Shown: positions 9,511 through 16,874 of the stretch, piece by piece
Position numbering within the stretch: the stretch's first letter is position 1
How the letters are laid out: every line of letters starts with the position of its first letter
Assembly: GCA_964466115.1 (NCBI GenBank)
Contig: CAYXMH010000010.1
Coordinates: 27,976-91,975 of the forward strand
DNA from: Pseudolysobacter sp964466115
GTDB taxonomy: Bacteria; Pseudomonadota; Gammaproteobacteria; Xanthomonadales; Rhodanobacteraceae
Length of the DNA: 64,000 nt
Direction of reading: 5' to 3'
Notes under the pieces: generated by a model
The model's input: the letters and a program-made list of their open reading frames with translations, nothing else
What the model was told of the DNA's origin: nothing
Databases searched by the model: none
Translations under genes and position numbers: made by a program

Positions 9511-9689
9511 GTTCGTCCTCCATGCCGGCAAACTCCGGACACTGTTGTGATGATGCTTCCGATAAGCAACCCTACTTGGATAACATTACTTAGGTTGCGA
9601 TACAAGTCTTAAGCTTAGAAAAGATGCATCTTCGGCCTCTGGCTTGGGGTAAACTCTCAACCCAAGCGTTCACGCGTAAAAGCCCTGAA

Positions 9690-10487
9690 ATGGACCCAAA
9701 ACCGAATCCACCCGTAAGACCACACCGCGGCATTTACCTGTTGCCGAACTTGTTGACGACCGGCGCCATGTTTTGCGGCTTTTACGCGATTATCGCCGGC
9801 ATTTCCGGGTATTTTACCGATGCGGCCATCGCGGTGTTCATTGCCGGCTTATTGGACGGTCTTGACGGGCGGGTCGCACGCCTGACCAACACGCAAAGCG
9901 AATTTGGCATGCAATACGATTCTTTGTCGGACCTGGTCAGCTTTGGGTTGGCGCCGGCGTTGGTGGCCTATACGTGGACGCTCTCCACGTTGAAAGAGTA
10001 CGGTCCGTTTTGGGGCAAAGTGGGCTGGTGCGCCGCGTTTCTCTACGCCACCTGCGCGGCATTGCGTTTGGCGCGGTTCAACACTCAGGTCGGCGTCATC
10101 GACAAACGCTATTTTCAAGGGCTGGCAAGCCCGGCCGCAGCGGGGCTTACCATGTCGTTTGTCTGGGCCGCCAGCGATATGAAGATGGACGGCCATCACT
10201 CGTTCGTACAATTGCTTACACCCGTGCTTATGATTATTGCTGGGCTTTTGATGGTCAGCCGCGTGCGTTATTTCAGTTTTAAGGCCTGGCCTTTGTCCGA
10301 CAAAGTGCCTTTTTTCTGGATTCCACTGGCGGTATTGCTGATTACTGCATTGGCGCTGGACACCGCACGCGTGTTATTCGCCATCGCCTTGCTGTATGTG
10401 GCATCCGGCCCCGGCTTCACGCTGTGGGGCCTGCACCGCAATCGCGGCCGACGCGAATCCCGCACCGACGAGCGCGCCAACGAGTGA
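9690..10487 (+). CDS. pssA: CDP-diacylglycerol--serine O-phosphatidyltransferase
   Basis: 265 residues from the ATG at 9690. It transfers phosphatidyl from CDP-diacylglycerol to L-serine, the committed step to phosphatidylethanolamine, at the inner membrane. The CDP-alcohol phosphotransferase signature DG-x2-AR-x8-G-x3-D-x3-D is visible as DGRVARLTNTQSEFGMQYD followed by SLSD at about 56-78. The rest is a series of hydrophobic helices (about eight), typical of the polytopic PssA type and unlike the soluble E. coli enzyme. The frame is open upstream to an ATG at 9624, but the family start fits 9690. Its stop overlaps the GTG of the next gene (GTGA), so membrane lipid synthesis and the regulator downstream are probably translated from one message. 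Confidence 0.9.
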   Translation: MDPKPNPPVRPHRGIYLLPNLLTTGAMFCGFYAIIAGISGYFTDAAIAVFIAGLLDGLDGRVARLTNTQSEFGMQYDSLSDLVSFGLAPALVAYTWTLSTLKEYGPFWGKVGWCAAFLYATCAALRLARFNTQVGVIDKRYFQGLASPAAAGLTMSFVWAASDMKMDGHHSFVQLLTPVLMIIAGLLMVSRVRYFSFKAWPLSDKVPFFWIPLAVLLITALALDTARVLFAIALLYVASGPGFTLWGLHRNRGRRESRTDERANE

Positions 10488-12187
10488 ACGCCACGCCAGC
10501 GCAAACCTTGCCATCCTCCTCGGAATCGAGCGAGCGGCGCGCATTGGGTTTTCTTGCTGACTTAAGTCAAACGCTGGCACTCTCCCTTGATCTGCACCAA
10601 ACCCTCAACGAAGCCGTTACGCGAATCGCCAGCTATATGCAGGCGCAAGCGGCATCGCTGTTTTTACTCGACCCCGACGGCCAAACGCTGGAATGCCACA
10701 TTTGTGTCGGACCGGTGAATGTCACCGGAGTAAGACTTAAGGTGGGGCAAGGTGTGGTGGGACGGACGGTGGCTGAAAACACCTCGCAAATCGTCCGTGA
10801 TGCGCAGCACGATCCGCGCTTCAATACCGACGTGGACAATCGCACCGGTTTCGTCACGCGCTCCATCGTGTGCACACCGCTTAGCACGGCCCGCGGGCCG
10901 ATCGGGGCATTGCAAGTCTTAAACAAAATCGACGGCGGCCTGTTTGAAGCGGACGACATTGTAGTATTGCGCTTGCTGGCCGCACCGACTGCGTTGGCTA
11001 TTAACAACGCCCGCATGGCACACGACCTAGTCGAACAGCAACGCATCCGGCGCGAATTAGAAATGGCACGGCGTCTACAAAAATCGCTGTTGCCAAAACG
11101 GCGGCGTGACGGTTTCCCGCTGCGGGGAATTAACCTCTCCGCACACGAAACCTCCGGCGATTTTTACGATTATTTTGATCTGCCGGACGGCCGGATTGGC
11201 TTTTTGATTGGTGATGTTGCCGGCAAAGGCCTCAATGCGGCTTTTTTAATGGTGCGCACTGCCAGTTTATTGCGTTGGGCTGGCAAAGATGGGCTTGCTC
11301 CCTGCGAGTGGCTGAAACGTGCCAACGAGGAGGTTTGCCAGAGCATATCGGAAGGAATGTTTGTCTGCGCCCTGGTCGGCCAGTATGACCGGCGTAACCG
11401 AAGCGTCGTATTTGCCAGCGCCGGCTTTCCACCGGCACTTCATTTTTATGCGGCAACTTTTAAAGAATACGTCGCCGATGGCCCCCCACTTGGCGTTCTA
11501 CCCGGCATTATCTATGGGGAGAGCAAAATTGAATGTTTAAACGGAAGCCTATATTTTTACTCCGATGGCGTCAGCGATGTACGCGATGCGCAACACCGAA
11601 CCATTGGTGCGGTTGGTTTGCAAGCCTTGATCGCACGTTATGCGCAAGCTGCACCGGAATCGCGATTGCGCGCCATTATCAATGAGATCAAACATTTAAC
11701 TCTCGTTGACGACACCACGGTATTGCTTTTGGAAGAAGCCAACCCAGGCACTGACGACCTACTGCTACAACGGGAATTTCCCGCACGCGCGGAGGAGTTG
11801 CGTGAGCTGCGCACGGTACTGCGTCATGTACTGAACATGCACGGCGTGGCGGCGGACTTGCGTGACAAGCTGATCCTCGCCGTGGATGAGGCCTGCTGCA
11901 ACATCATCCGCCACGGTTACGGCAATACCGACACCGGCTCCATCGCGCTGAAACTGACACGCGAAGACGATACGCTTAAGTTTGAGCTGCGCGATACGGC
12001 AGCACCCATTGATCCGAAGCAAATTCGCCCACGCGATTTATCCGAGTGTCGCCCGGGCGGACTCGGGGTTAATTTTATCGACGCATTAATGGACGAATGG
12101 CGCATTGAACCCGCGCCTTCAGGGGTGGGGAATGTGCTTACAATGCGTAAGCGCATCCCGGCAACACCAGGGGAGAACGAAGCATGA
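10484..12187 (+). CDS. GAF-PP2C(SpoIIE)-HATPase partner-switch regulator
   Basis: A 567-residue soluble protein with three modules. A GAF sensor domain lies at about 35-175. A SpoIIE/RsbU-type PP2C phosphatase lies at about 195-405, with metal-binding motifs SGDFYDYF (about 222-229), GDVAGKG (about 243) and YSDGVSDVRD (about 359). An RsbW/SpoIIAB-like HATPase lies at about 425-560, with N-box VDEACCNIIRHGYG (about 467) and G2 box GGLGVNFIDAL (about 525); its G1 glycine is not obvious (LRDTAAPID). It thus combines a phosphatase and a putative kinase that could act oppositely on a STAS protein. The GTG at 10484 overlaps the pssA stop, and its own stop overlaps the STAS ATG (ATGA). No sigma factor gene is nearby, so the output may not be transcriptional. 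Confidence 0.9.
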   Translation: MNATPAQTLPSSSESSERRALGFLADLSQTLALSLDLHQTLNEAVTRIASYMQAQAASLFLLDPDGQTLECHICVGPVNVTGVRLKVGQGVVGRTVAENTSQIVRDAQHDPRFNTDVDNRTGFVTRSIVCTPLSTARGPIGALQVLNKIDGGLFEADDIVVLRLLAAPTALAINNARMAHDLVEQQRIRRELEMARRLQKSLLPKRRRDGFPLRGINLSAHETSGDFYDYFDLPDGRIGFLIGDVAGKGLNAAFLMVRTASLLRWAGKDGLAPCEWLKRANEEVCQSISEGMFVCALVGQYDRRNRSVVFASAGFPPALHFYAATFKEYVADGPPLGVLPGIIYGESKIECLNGSLYFYSDGVSDVRDAQHRTIGAVGLQALIARYAQAAPESRLRAIINEIKHLTLVDDTTVLLLEEANPGTDDLLLQREFPARAEELRELRTVLRHVLNMHGVAADLRDKLILAVDEACCNIIRHGYGNTDTGSIALKLTREDDTLKFELRDTAAPIDPKQIRPRDLSECRPGGLGVNFIDALMDEWRIEPAPSGVGNVLTMRKRIPATPGENEA

Positions 12188-12516
12188 ATGATTGCAGCAG
12201 CGAGCACCTCGGCGATTTAATCCTGGTACGCTTGCGTGGTGAAGTGGATATGTCCTGGTCGCAGGACGTGCGGCGCGCGATTCTCGACGCGCTGCTCAAT
12301 ACCAATGCCGTGGTGGTGGAGTTGTCCGAGGTCAGCTACATCGATTCCTCGGGCATAGCGGCCTTGGTGGAAGGCTTTCAAAATGCCCGCGGCAAAGGCC
12401 ATAAATTTGCCTTGGCTTCGGTCAGTCTACCGGTGATGACGGTGCTGCAACTGGCGAGATTGGATCGCGTGTTTCCGATTTTCACCGATTTGGATGCGGT
12501 ACGCGCCGGCGGTTAA
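12184..12516 (+). CDS. STAS-domain protein (anti-sigma antagonist or MlaB-like)
   Basis: 110 residues, a single STAS domain. The phosphorylation-site motif DSSGIAAL is intact, with Ser55/Ser56; by comparison with SpoIIAA the second serine is the expected phospho-acceptor. It overlaps the upstream phosphatase/kinase by ATGA, the usual pairing of a STAS protein with its modifying enzymes. Downstream, after a 158-base gap holding a palindromic repeat, come the genes of an MCE transporter. In the Mla system the STAS protein MlaB binds the ATPase MlaF, so two readings are open: an anti-anti-sigma factor, or an MlaB-like subunit under phosphorylation control. The sequence does not decide between them. 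Confidence 0.88.
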   Translation: MNDCSSEHLGDLILVRLRGEVDMSWSQDVRRAILDALLNTNAVVVELSEVSYIDSSGIAALVEGFQNARGKGHKFALASVSLPVMTVLQLARLDRVFPIFTDLDAVRAGG

Positions 12517-12588
12517 GAACATGGCTATAAATACAGATACACTAATTTCCATTTTCTATAAACGTCCTGTGTGTCAGTTTTAAGAAAT

Positions 12589-12658
12589 CCGTTCATGCTG
12601 AGCCTGTCGAAGCACCGAGGCTTTTCCGTTCACCCTTCGACAGGCTCAGGGCGAACGG
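12589..12658. repeat. Palindromic intergenic repeat, family A copy 1
   Basis: A ~70-base element with inner arms CTGAGCCTGTCGAAG (12598-12612) and CTTCGACAGGCTCAG (12635-12649), perfect inverses, and outer arms CCGTTC / GAACGG at its ends. It fills most of the gap between the STAS gene and mlaE. A near-identical copy in the opposite orientation lies at 14298-14366. This sequence type is widespread as a scattered palindrome in proteobacterial genomes (from memory). On RNA it would fold into a strong hairpin and could reduce read-through into mlaE. Confidence 0.9.
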
Positions 12659-12674
12659 AAAAGAGGAATGTCTA

Positions 12675-13475
12675 TTGGAAATTGAAATAATCCGCCCAAT
12701 CGCCAACCTTGGGCGAATTACCGTACGCAGTGTCGCCGGTTTTGGTTATGCCGGGATGCTGCTGTTGGAAAGCATTTACTTTGCTGCATGGGGCTGGCGA
12801 ATCGGCCAACCGTTGCGCTGGCGCGCGTTGATCGAACAAATGCGCCAAGTTGGCGCCGATGCATTGCCGATTGTCGCGTTACTCGCATTTACCATCGGCA
12901 TCATGCTCGGCATCCAATTTATTGCCGCGTTGTCCGAGTTCGGCGCGCAATCGCAAGTGGTGCTGGCCGTGGCGAAATCGGTAACGCGCGAATTCGGGGC
13001 TTTGATTACGGCGATTTTAGTCGCCGGCCGATCCGGTTCGGCATTGGCGGCGCGGATTGGATCGATGGTGGTGTCGCAAGAGGTCGATGCCTTAGCCGTC
13101 ATCGGCGTTGAACCGGTGCGCTATTTGGTGGCGCCGGCGCTGATTGCGATGTTGATCATGCTGCCGATATTAGCGCTGTTCGCCGACGCGCTCGCACTCA
13201 CTGGTGCGGCTTTATATAGCGCATCCGCGCTGAACGTCACGCCGATTGCCTACCTGTTGCAAACACTGACATTGATCGAACCTGGCGATTTAGGTCAGGG
13301 CCTAGCTAAAAGTTTGGTGTTTGCGGTGCTAATCGCCTTGATTGGCGTCAGCACCGGATTTTCGGTTAGAGGCGGCGCCGAGGGAGTCGGCCGTGCGACG
13401 ACTCGCGCCGTCGTCCTGTCGATCTGTTACATCATTGTGGCGGATATGATTTTTTCCTATTTTCTTAATCGATGA
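12675..13475 (+). CDS. mlaE: MCE-system ABC permease, MlaE family
   Basis: 266 residues, the usual MlaE length, with five or six hydrophobic segments. It is the inner-membrane permease of a lipid ABC transporter. Recognisable family stretches are VALLAFTIGIMLGIQFIAAL (about 57-76) and SGSALAARIGSMVVSQEVDA (about 120-139), which form the coupling region. The start is a TTG at 12675, supported by AGAGGA seven bases upstream that partly belongs to the end of the repeat region; no in-frame ATG precedes it. It overlaps mlaF by ATGA. The system here has MlaE, MlaF and MlaD and a PqiC-like lipoprotein but no MlaC or MlaA nearby. Confidence 0.92.
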   Translation: MEIEIIRPIANLGRITVRSVAGFGYAGMLLLESIYFAAWGWRIGQPLRWRALIEQMRQVGADALPIVALLAFTIGIMLGIQFIAALSEFGAQSQVVLAVAKSVTREFGALITAILVAGRSGSALAARIGSMVVSQEVDALAVIGVEPVRYLVAPALIAMLIMLPILALFADALALTGAALYSASALNVTPIAYLLQTLTLIEPGDLGQGLAKSLVFAVLIALIGVSTGFSVRGGAEGVGRATTRAVVLSICYIIVADMIFSYFLNR

Positions 13476-14272
13476 CCACCACCGAGCCACTGATCGAAGT
13501 GCAGCAGCTCGATGCCTGGTATGGACGGCGGCATATCCTTAAAGGCGTGGATTTTTCCGTACAAGCCGGAGAGATCCGGGTCATTATGGGTGGCTCGGGA
13601 TCCGGCAAAAGCACCTTGTTGCGGCATTTGCTGGGATTGAACAAACCGCGCAATGGCACGGTGCGTTTGCTGGGGATCGATATAGCGCACGCCAGTGCGA
13701 GAGAGTTGCTTACGCTGCGCCGAAAAATCGGCGTGTCGTTCCAAGGGGGGGCGTTGCTTACGTCGATGAGTGTCGGCGATAACGTGGCCCTACCGCTGCG
13801 TGAACACACCAACCTCGATGAAAACACGATTCGAATCATGTCGCGGCTAAAGCTTGAGGTGGTGAATCTGGGCGGCTTCCAGGATTTGATGCCAAGCCAG
13901 CTTTCCGGCGGCATGATTAAGCGTGCGGCTTTGGCACGGGCGATCGTGATGGATCCGAAGTTGTTGTTTTTCGACGAGCCCTCGGCTGGATTGGATCCGG
14001 TAGTCTCGGCCGAGCTCGATGAGCTGATCTTGCGTTTGCGCGATGCCTTGCGTATGACCATTGTGGTCGTAACCCACGAGCTTGAAAGCGCGTTTAAGAT
14101 TGCCGATTCCATTACCGTGCTCGATCAAGGCAGTATTTTAATGACCGGAACTGTTGCGCAGGTGCGCACCTGCGACAATGAACGCATCCAGGATTTGCTG
14201 AATCGACGGCCGCGTGAAGTGGTGGTCAAGGTGGATGAATATTTGCGGCGGTTGACGGAAGAACAAATGTAG
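13472..14272 (+). CDS. mlaF: MCE-system ABC ATPase, MlaF family
   Basis: 266 residues. Cytoplasmic ATPase that powers lipid movement through MlaE. Walker A MGGSGSGKST at about 39-48, ABC signature LSGGMIKRAALA at about 144-155, and Walker B with the D-loop LLFFDEPSAGLDPV at about 164-177, followed by the switch histidine in VVTHE. The C-terminal ~25 residues (RRPREVVVKVDEYLRRL) extend past the ABC fold; in MlaF the C-terminal tail reaches the neighbouring subunit. It starts inside the end of mlaE and is followed by 156 bases that hold an inverted copy of the repeat found before mlaE. Confidence 0.95.
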   Translation: MTTTEPLIEVQQLDAWYGRRHILKGVDFSVQAGEIRVIMGGSGSGKSTLLRHLLGLNKPRNGTVRLLGIDIAHASARELLTLRRKIGVSFQGGALLTSMSVGDNVALPLREHTNLDENTIRIMSRLKLEVVNLGGFQDLMPSQLSGGMIKRAALARAIVMDPKLLFFDEPSAGLDPVVSAELDELILRLRDALRMTIVVVTHELESAFKIADSITVLDQGSILMTGTVAQVRTCDNERIQDLLNRRPREVVVKVDEYLRRLTEEQM

Positions 14273-14297
14273 TATTTGCAATAGAGACCCGACTTTT

Positions 14298-14366
14298 CCG
14301 TTCGCCCTGAGCCTGTCGAAGGGTGAATGGAAAGTCGGGGTGCTTCGACAAGCTCAGCACGAACGG
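14298..14366. repeat. Palindromic intergenic repeat, family A copy 2 (inverted)
   Basis: A ~69-base element with arms CTGAGCCTGTCGAAG (14307-14321) and CTTCGACAAGCTCAG (14343-14357), one mismatch, and outer CCGTTC / GAACGG. Read on the minus strand it matches the copy at 12589-12658 almost base for base, so the two copies are inverted with respect to each other and enclose mlaE and mlaF. It ends about 60 bases upstream of the mlaD start. Confidence 0.9.
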
Positions 14367-14428
14367 TTCTCGCAACATTTATGATGAATGAGAAACCGGC
14401 TCGACGACAGCGATGACAGGAGAACGAT

Positions 14429-15352
14429 GTGAAACGCGACAATGTGAACTATGTGTTTGTGGGGAGCGTCGTTCTGGCCGCGTTGGTGCTGTTGTTGGTC
14501 ACATTAAGCTTCATCACCGGACGTGGCGGCGCCAGCAGCGAATATCACACCTACTACCGCAACGTCACCGGTTTGCGTTATGGCGCACCGGTGTTTTATC
14601 AAGGGTTTCGCATCGGCCAAGTCACCGGTTTAACCCCTGAACGCAATGACAACGGCACGCGCTATCGCGTTGATCTGGCATTGCGGCGGGATTGGCAAAT
14701 CCCCAAAGACAGCCTCGCACGGCTAATGGCAAGCGGTTTGCTTGCCGATGTTTCCATCGGCATCCAAGAAGGTTCGAGCAAGGAGCTCGCCGCGCCAGGG
14801 GGCGAATTGCTAGGGACAGAAAGTGCCGACATCTTCTCGGCCATGAATGAGCTGGCCGGCCAAATTAGCCAGTTAACGCGTGAACAAATCACCCCGCTGA
14901 TCAAAAATCTGGCGCAGCGGGTTGATTCCATCACCGGCACCATCGACAAAACCACACCGGAGTTAATCGAGCAAACCCATGCGCTGCTAAAACGCATGAA
15001 TTCAGCATCGGATGCGCTCAACGACGCGCTCAAACCGGAAAACCGCGCGCTGCTCAATGGCATTCTTGGCGATATTCATGGAGTCAGCAAAGAGTTGCAT
15101 AGTACTCAAGAAAAACTCGATGCCGCATTGGCCGAGCTTGGCGCGATCGCAAAAGAAAACCGCCCCGCCGCGCGACAATCGGTGGAGGATTTGCGCACCA
15201 TACTTTCGGCCTTGGCCAGCCGCATTGATACCATCATGCATCATCTGGATGCATCGAGCCGCAATCTGGATGAATTCAGTCGTGAGATTCGCAAGAATCC
15301 GAACCGTCTATTATTGGCGCCGGCAACTGATAAAGTTGAGGACGAACCATGA
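14429..15352 (+). CDS. mlaD: MlaD-family MCE-domain protein
   Basis: 307 residues from a GTG at 14429 with AGGAG seven bases upstream. One N-terminal membrane anchor (about 8-30) is followed by a single MCE domain (about 38-115; YYRNVTGLRYGAPVFYQGF, then VTGL and VSIGIQEG) and a long helical, coiled-coil-prone region (about 125-290). MCE proteins form hexameric rings that pass lipids across the periplasm; the helical part may form a tube. Longer than E. coli MlaD (183 residues), with the extra length in the helical tail. It overlaps the lipoprotein gene by ATGA. Confidence 0.92.
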   Translation: MKRDNVNYVFVGSVVLAALVLLLVTLSFITGRGGASSEYHTYYRNVTGLRYGAPVFYQGFRIGQVTGLTPERNDNGTRYRVDLALRRDWQIPKDSLARLMASGLLADVSIGIQEGSSKELAAPGGELLGTESADIFSAMNELAGQISQLTREQITPLIKNLAQRVDSITGTIDKTTPELIEQTHALLKRMNSASDALNDALKPENRALLNGILGDIHGVSKELHSTQEKLDAALAELGAIAKENRPAARQSVEDLRTILSALASRIDTIMHHLDASSRNLDEFSREIRKNPNRLLLAPATDKVEDEP

Positions 15353-15951
15353 AAAAATGGCAAGGCATTTTTTTACCACTGGTGTTGGCTGGGTGCTCAC
15401 CACCGACCGTGCCCGATATCACGTATTTTCGTTTGCCGCCGCCAAACGCCGAGGTTGGCGCCGAGCAACTGCCAAGCTTACCCATTCCTTTGGTAGTGGA
15501 AATGTTCACAGCCGACGGCATTTACGCCGAACAAGCGCTGTTGTATTCAACAGGGGCCGATGCCAGCGCGTTGCGCAGTTACCATTACCAACTCTGGACC
15601 GACCCACCCGCGCGGCTGTTGCAGCGCCGGTTGATAGACCAATTGCAGCATCATCGTCTGTCGAATCTGATCGCCGACCGGTTAACGAGCAATATCGATG
15701 CCTTGCGCGTCAGCACCTTAATCCGCCGCTTCGAGCGCGTAAAACAACCCACCGGGTGGGTTGGTGTGGTGCAATTGCAATTCCGTGTCGATCGCGGCGA
15801 AAGCGAGAAGCCGCTGCTGTTAAAAACCTACTCCACCGAAATTCCCGCCGCCGGTGAGGCATTGAGTGCTACGGTACAATCGTTGGCCAAGGCGACGGAC
15901 CAGTTGTTTGCCGAATTTGAAACCGATCTACGCGCGCTGAAGATTCATTAA
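15349..15951 (+). CDS. PqiC-like ABC-transport auxiliary lipoprotein
   Basis: 200 residues with a lipoprotein signal: MKKWQGIFLPLVLAGC, cysteine at residue 16 in an LAGC lipobox. The mature part has the layout of the ABC-type transport auxiliary lipoprotein family (PqiC, DUF330), with YFRLPPP near the start, YHYQLWTDPPARLLQRRLI in the middle and a C-terminal helix (ATVQSLAKATDQLFAEFETD). It is expected at the outer membrane inner leaflet as the docking partner of the MCE protein. Its overlap with the MCE gene supports that partnership. Stop and next ATG are one base apart. Confidence 0.87.
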   Translation: MKKWQGIFLPLVLAGCSPPTVPDITYFRLPPPNAEVGAEQLPSLPIPLVVEMFTADGIYAEQALLYSTGADASALRSYHYQLWTDPPARLLQRRLIDQLQHHRLSNLIADRLTSNIDALRVSTLIRRFERVKQPTGWVGVVQLQFRVDRGESEKPLLLKTYSTEIPAAGEALSATVQSLAKATDQLFAEFETDLRALKIH

Positions 15952-15952
15952 T

Positions 15953-16390
15953 ATGCTCACCCAAGCCCAACGTCAAAACCTATTGCGGGCACTGAATGTC
16001 GATGTCTACGTGCGTCGTGAGCAGGCGGGCGCTGATGATGCAACGAATGAATCGCGTTCCAATCGTTTAACTATCGTGTGCGATACAAACACCAACCATC
16101 CGCGCTTGCGGGCCGATCTATTGCTTGCACTCGGTCTTTTGGAAGCAAACGTGGCGTGGCTTAGTGTCACTGAAAATAACGTCATAGCAGCGCCCGCCGC
16201 TACGACTCCGGCATGGCTCGTTTTAGGTGAAAACCTTATGCCGCCGTTAACGGCGCATTTGTCCCATCATCCGGATATCAACCCAATTATTGCGATCGCG
16301 CCAAACGTGTCCGCCATCCGCGGTAACGCAACCCTTAAGCGCAAGCTGTGGCAAACGTTGAAACCATTGGTGCGGCATTTACGAGGGTAG
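15953..16390 (+). CDS. holD: Probable DNA polymerase III psi subunit (HolD-like)
   Basis: 145 residues. The psi subunit links chi (HolC) to the clamp-loader. Evidence is the layout and position: an N-terminal helix QRQNLLRALNVDVYVRR resembling the short N-terminal motif of HolD that contacts the clamp loader, an alpha/beta body with a beta strand LTIVCDT, a helix LLLALGLLEANVAWL and a tryptophan-bearing strand AWLVLG, and a closing helix LKRKLWQTLKPL resembling the LW-containing C-terminal helix of E. coli psi. It is immediately followed by rimI, as in E. coli (holD-rimI), and holC is also in this window. Overall identity to E. coli psi looks low, so the name is a strong inference, not certainty. 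Confidence 0.62.
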   Translation: MLTQAQRQNLLRALNVDVYVRREQAGADDATNESRSNRLTIVCDTNTNHPRLRADLLLALGLLEANVAWLSVTENNVIAAPAATTPAWLVLGENLMPPLTAHLSHHPDINPIIAIAPNVSAIRGNATLKRKLWQTLKPLVRHLRG

Positions 16391-16393
16391 GTG

Positions 16394-16870
16394 ATGGTTG
16401 CAATACTAAAACCATCCGAAGTTCAAATCCGCCCGATGCGCCCTGACGACGTCGGCCAGATGATTGCGATTGAACTGAACGCTTACGAATTCCCCTGGAC
16501 CGAGGGCATTTTTCGCGATTGCCTACGTGCCGGTTACCACTGCTGGGTGTTGGCCAGCGACGAGGATTTGATCGGCTACGGCATTTTATCGGTCGCGGCA
16601 CACGAGGCGCATGTGCTGAATGTGTGCGTGGCGAAAGATCAACAAGGGCAAGGTCACGGCCGGCGTTTGATGATGCGGCTGCTCGATTTAGCGCGCTGGC
16701 ATCGGGTGGAGCGTGCTTACCTTGAGGTGCGCCCGTCCAACGTTCATGCGATTGCGCTTTATCATCAGCTTGGCTTTAACGAAATTGGCCAACGGCCGAA
16801 TTATTATCCCACTCGCCATGGGCGAGAGGATGCGCTAGTGATGGCGATCGAGTTATTGCCGCCGGAATGA
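16394..16870 (+). CDS. rimI: Ribosomal protein bS18 alanine N-acetyltransferase
   Basis: 158 residues, a single GNAT domain. It acetylates the N-terminal alanine of ribosomal protein S18. The acetyl-CoA loop is QQGQGHGRRL (about 79-88), preceded by the strand AHVLNVCVAK and followed by ERAYLEVRPSNVHAIALYHQ, the standard RimI C-terminal motif, then LGFNEIGQRPNYY. GAGGG six bases before the ATG at 16394 supports that start; a GTG directly before it (16391) is possible. Last gene of the run starting at pssA; converges with valS, four bases apart. Confidence 0.93.
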   Translation: MVAILKPSEVQIRPMRPDDVGQMIAIELNAYEFPWTEGIFRDCLRAGYHCWVLASDEDLIGYGILSVAAHEAHVLNVCVAKDQQGQGHGRRLMMRLLDLARWHRVERAYLEVRPSNVHAIALYHQLGFNEIGQRPNYYPTRHGREDALVMAIELLPPE

Positions 16871-16874
16871 TCTT

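Noticed and set aside
12517..12674. Composite transposon reading of the inverted repeats around mlaEF
   Set aside because: No transposase, no target-site duplication evident, and the elements are palindromic intergenic repeats of a scattered type.
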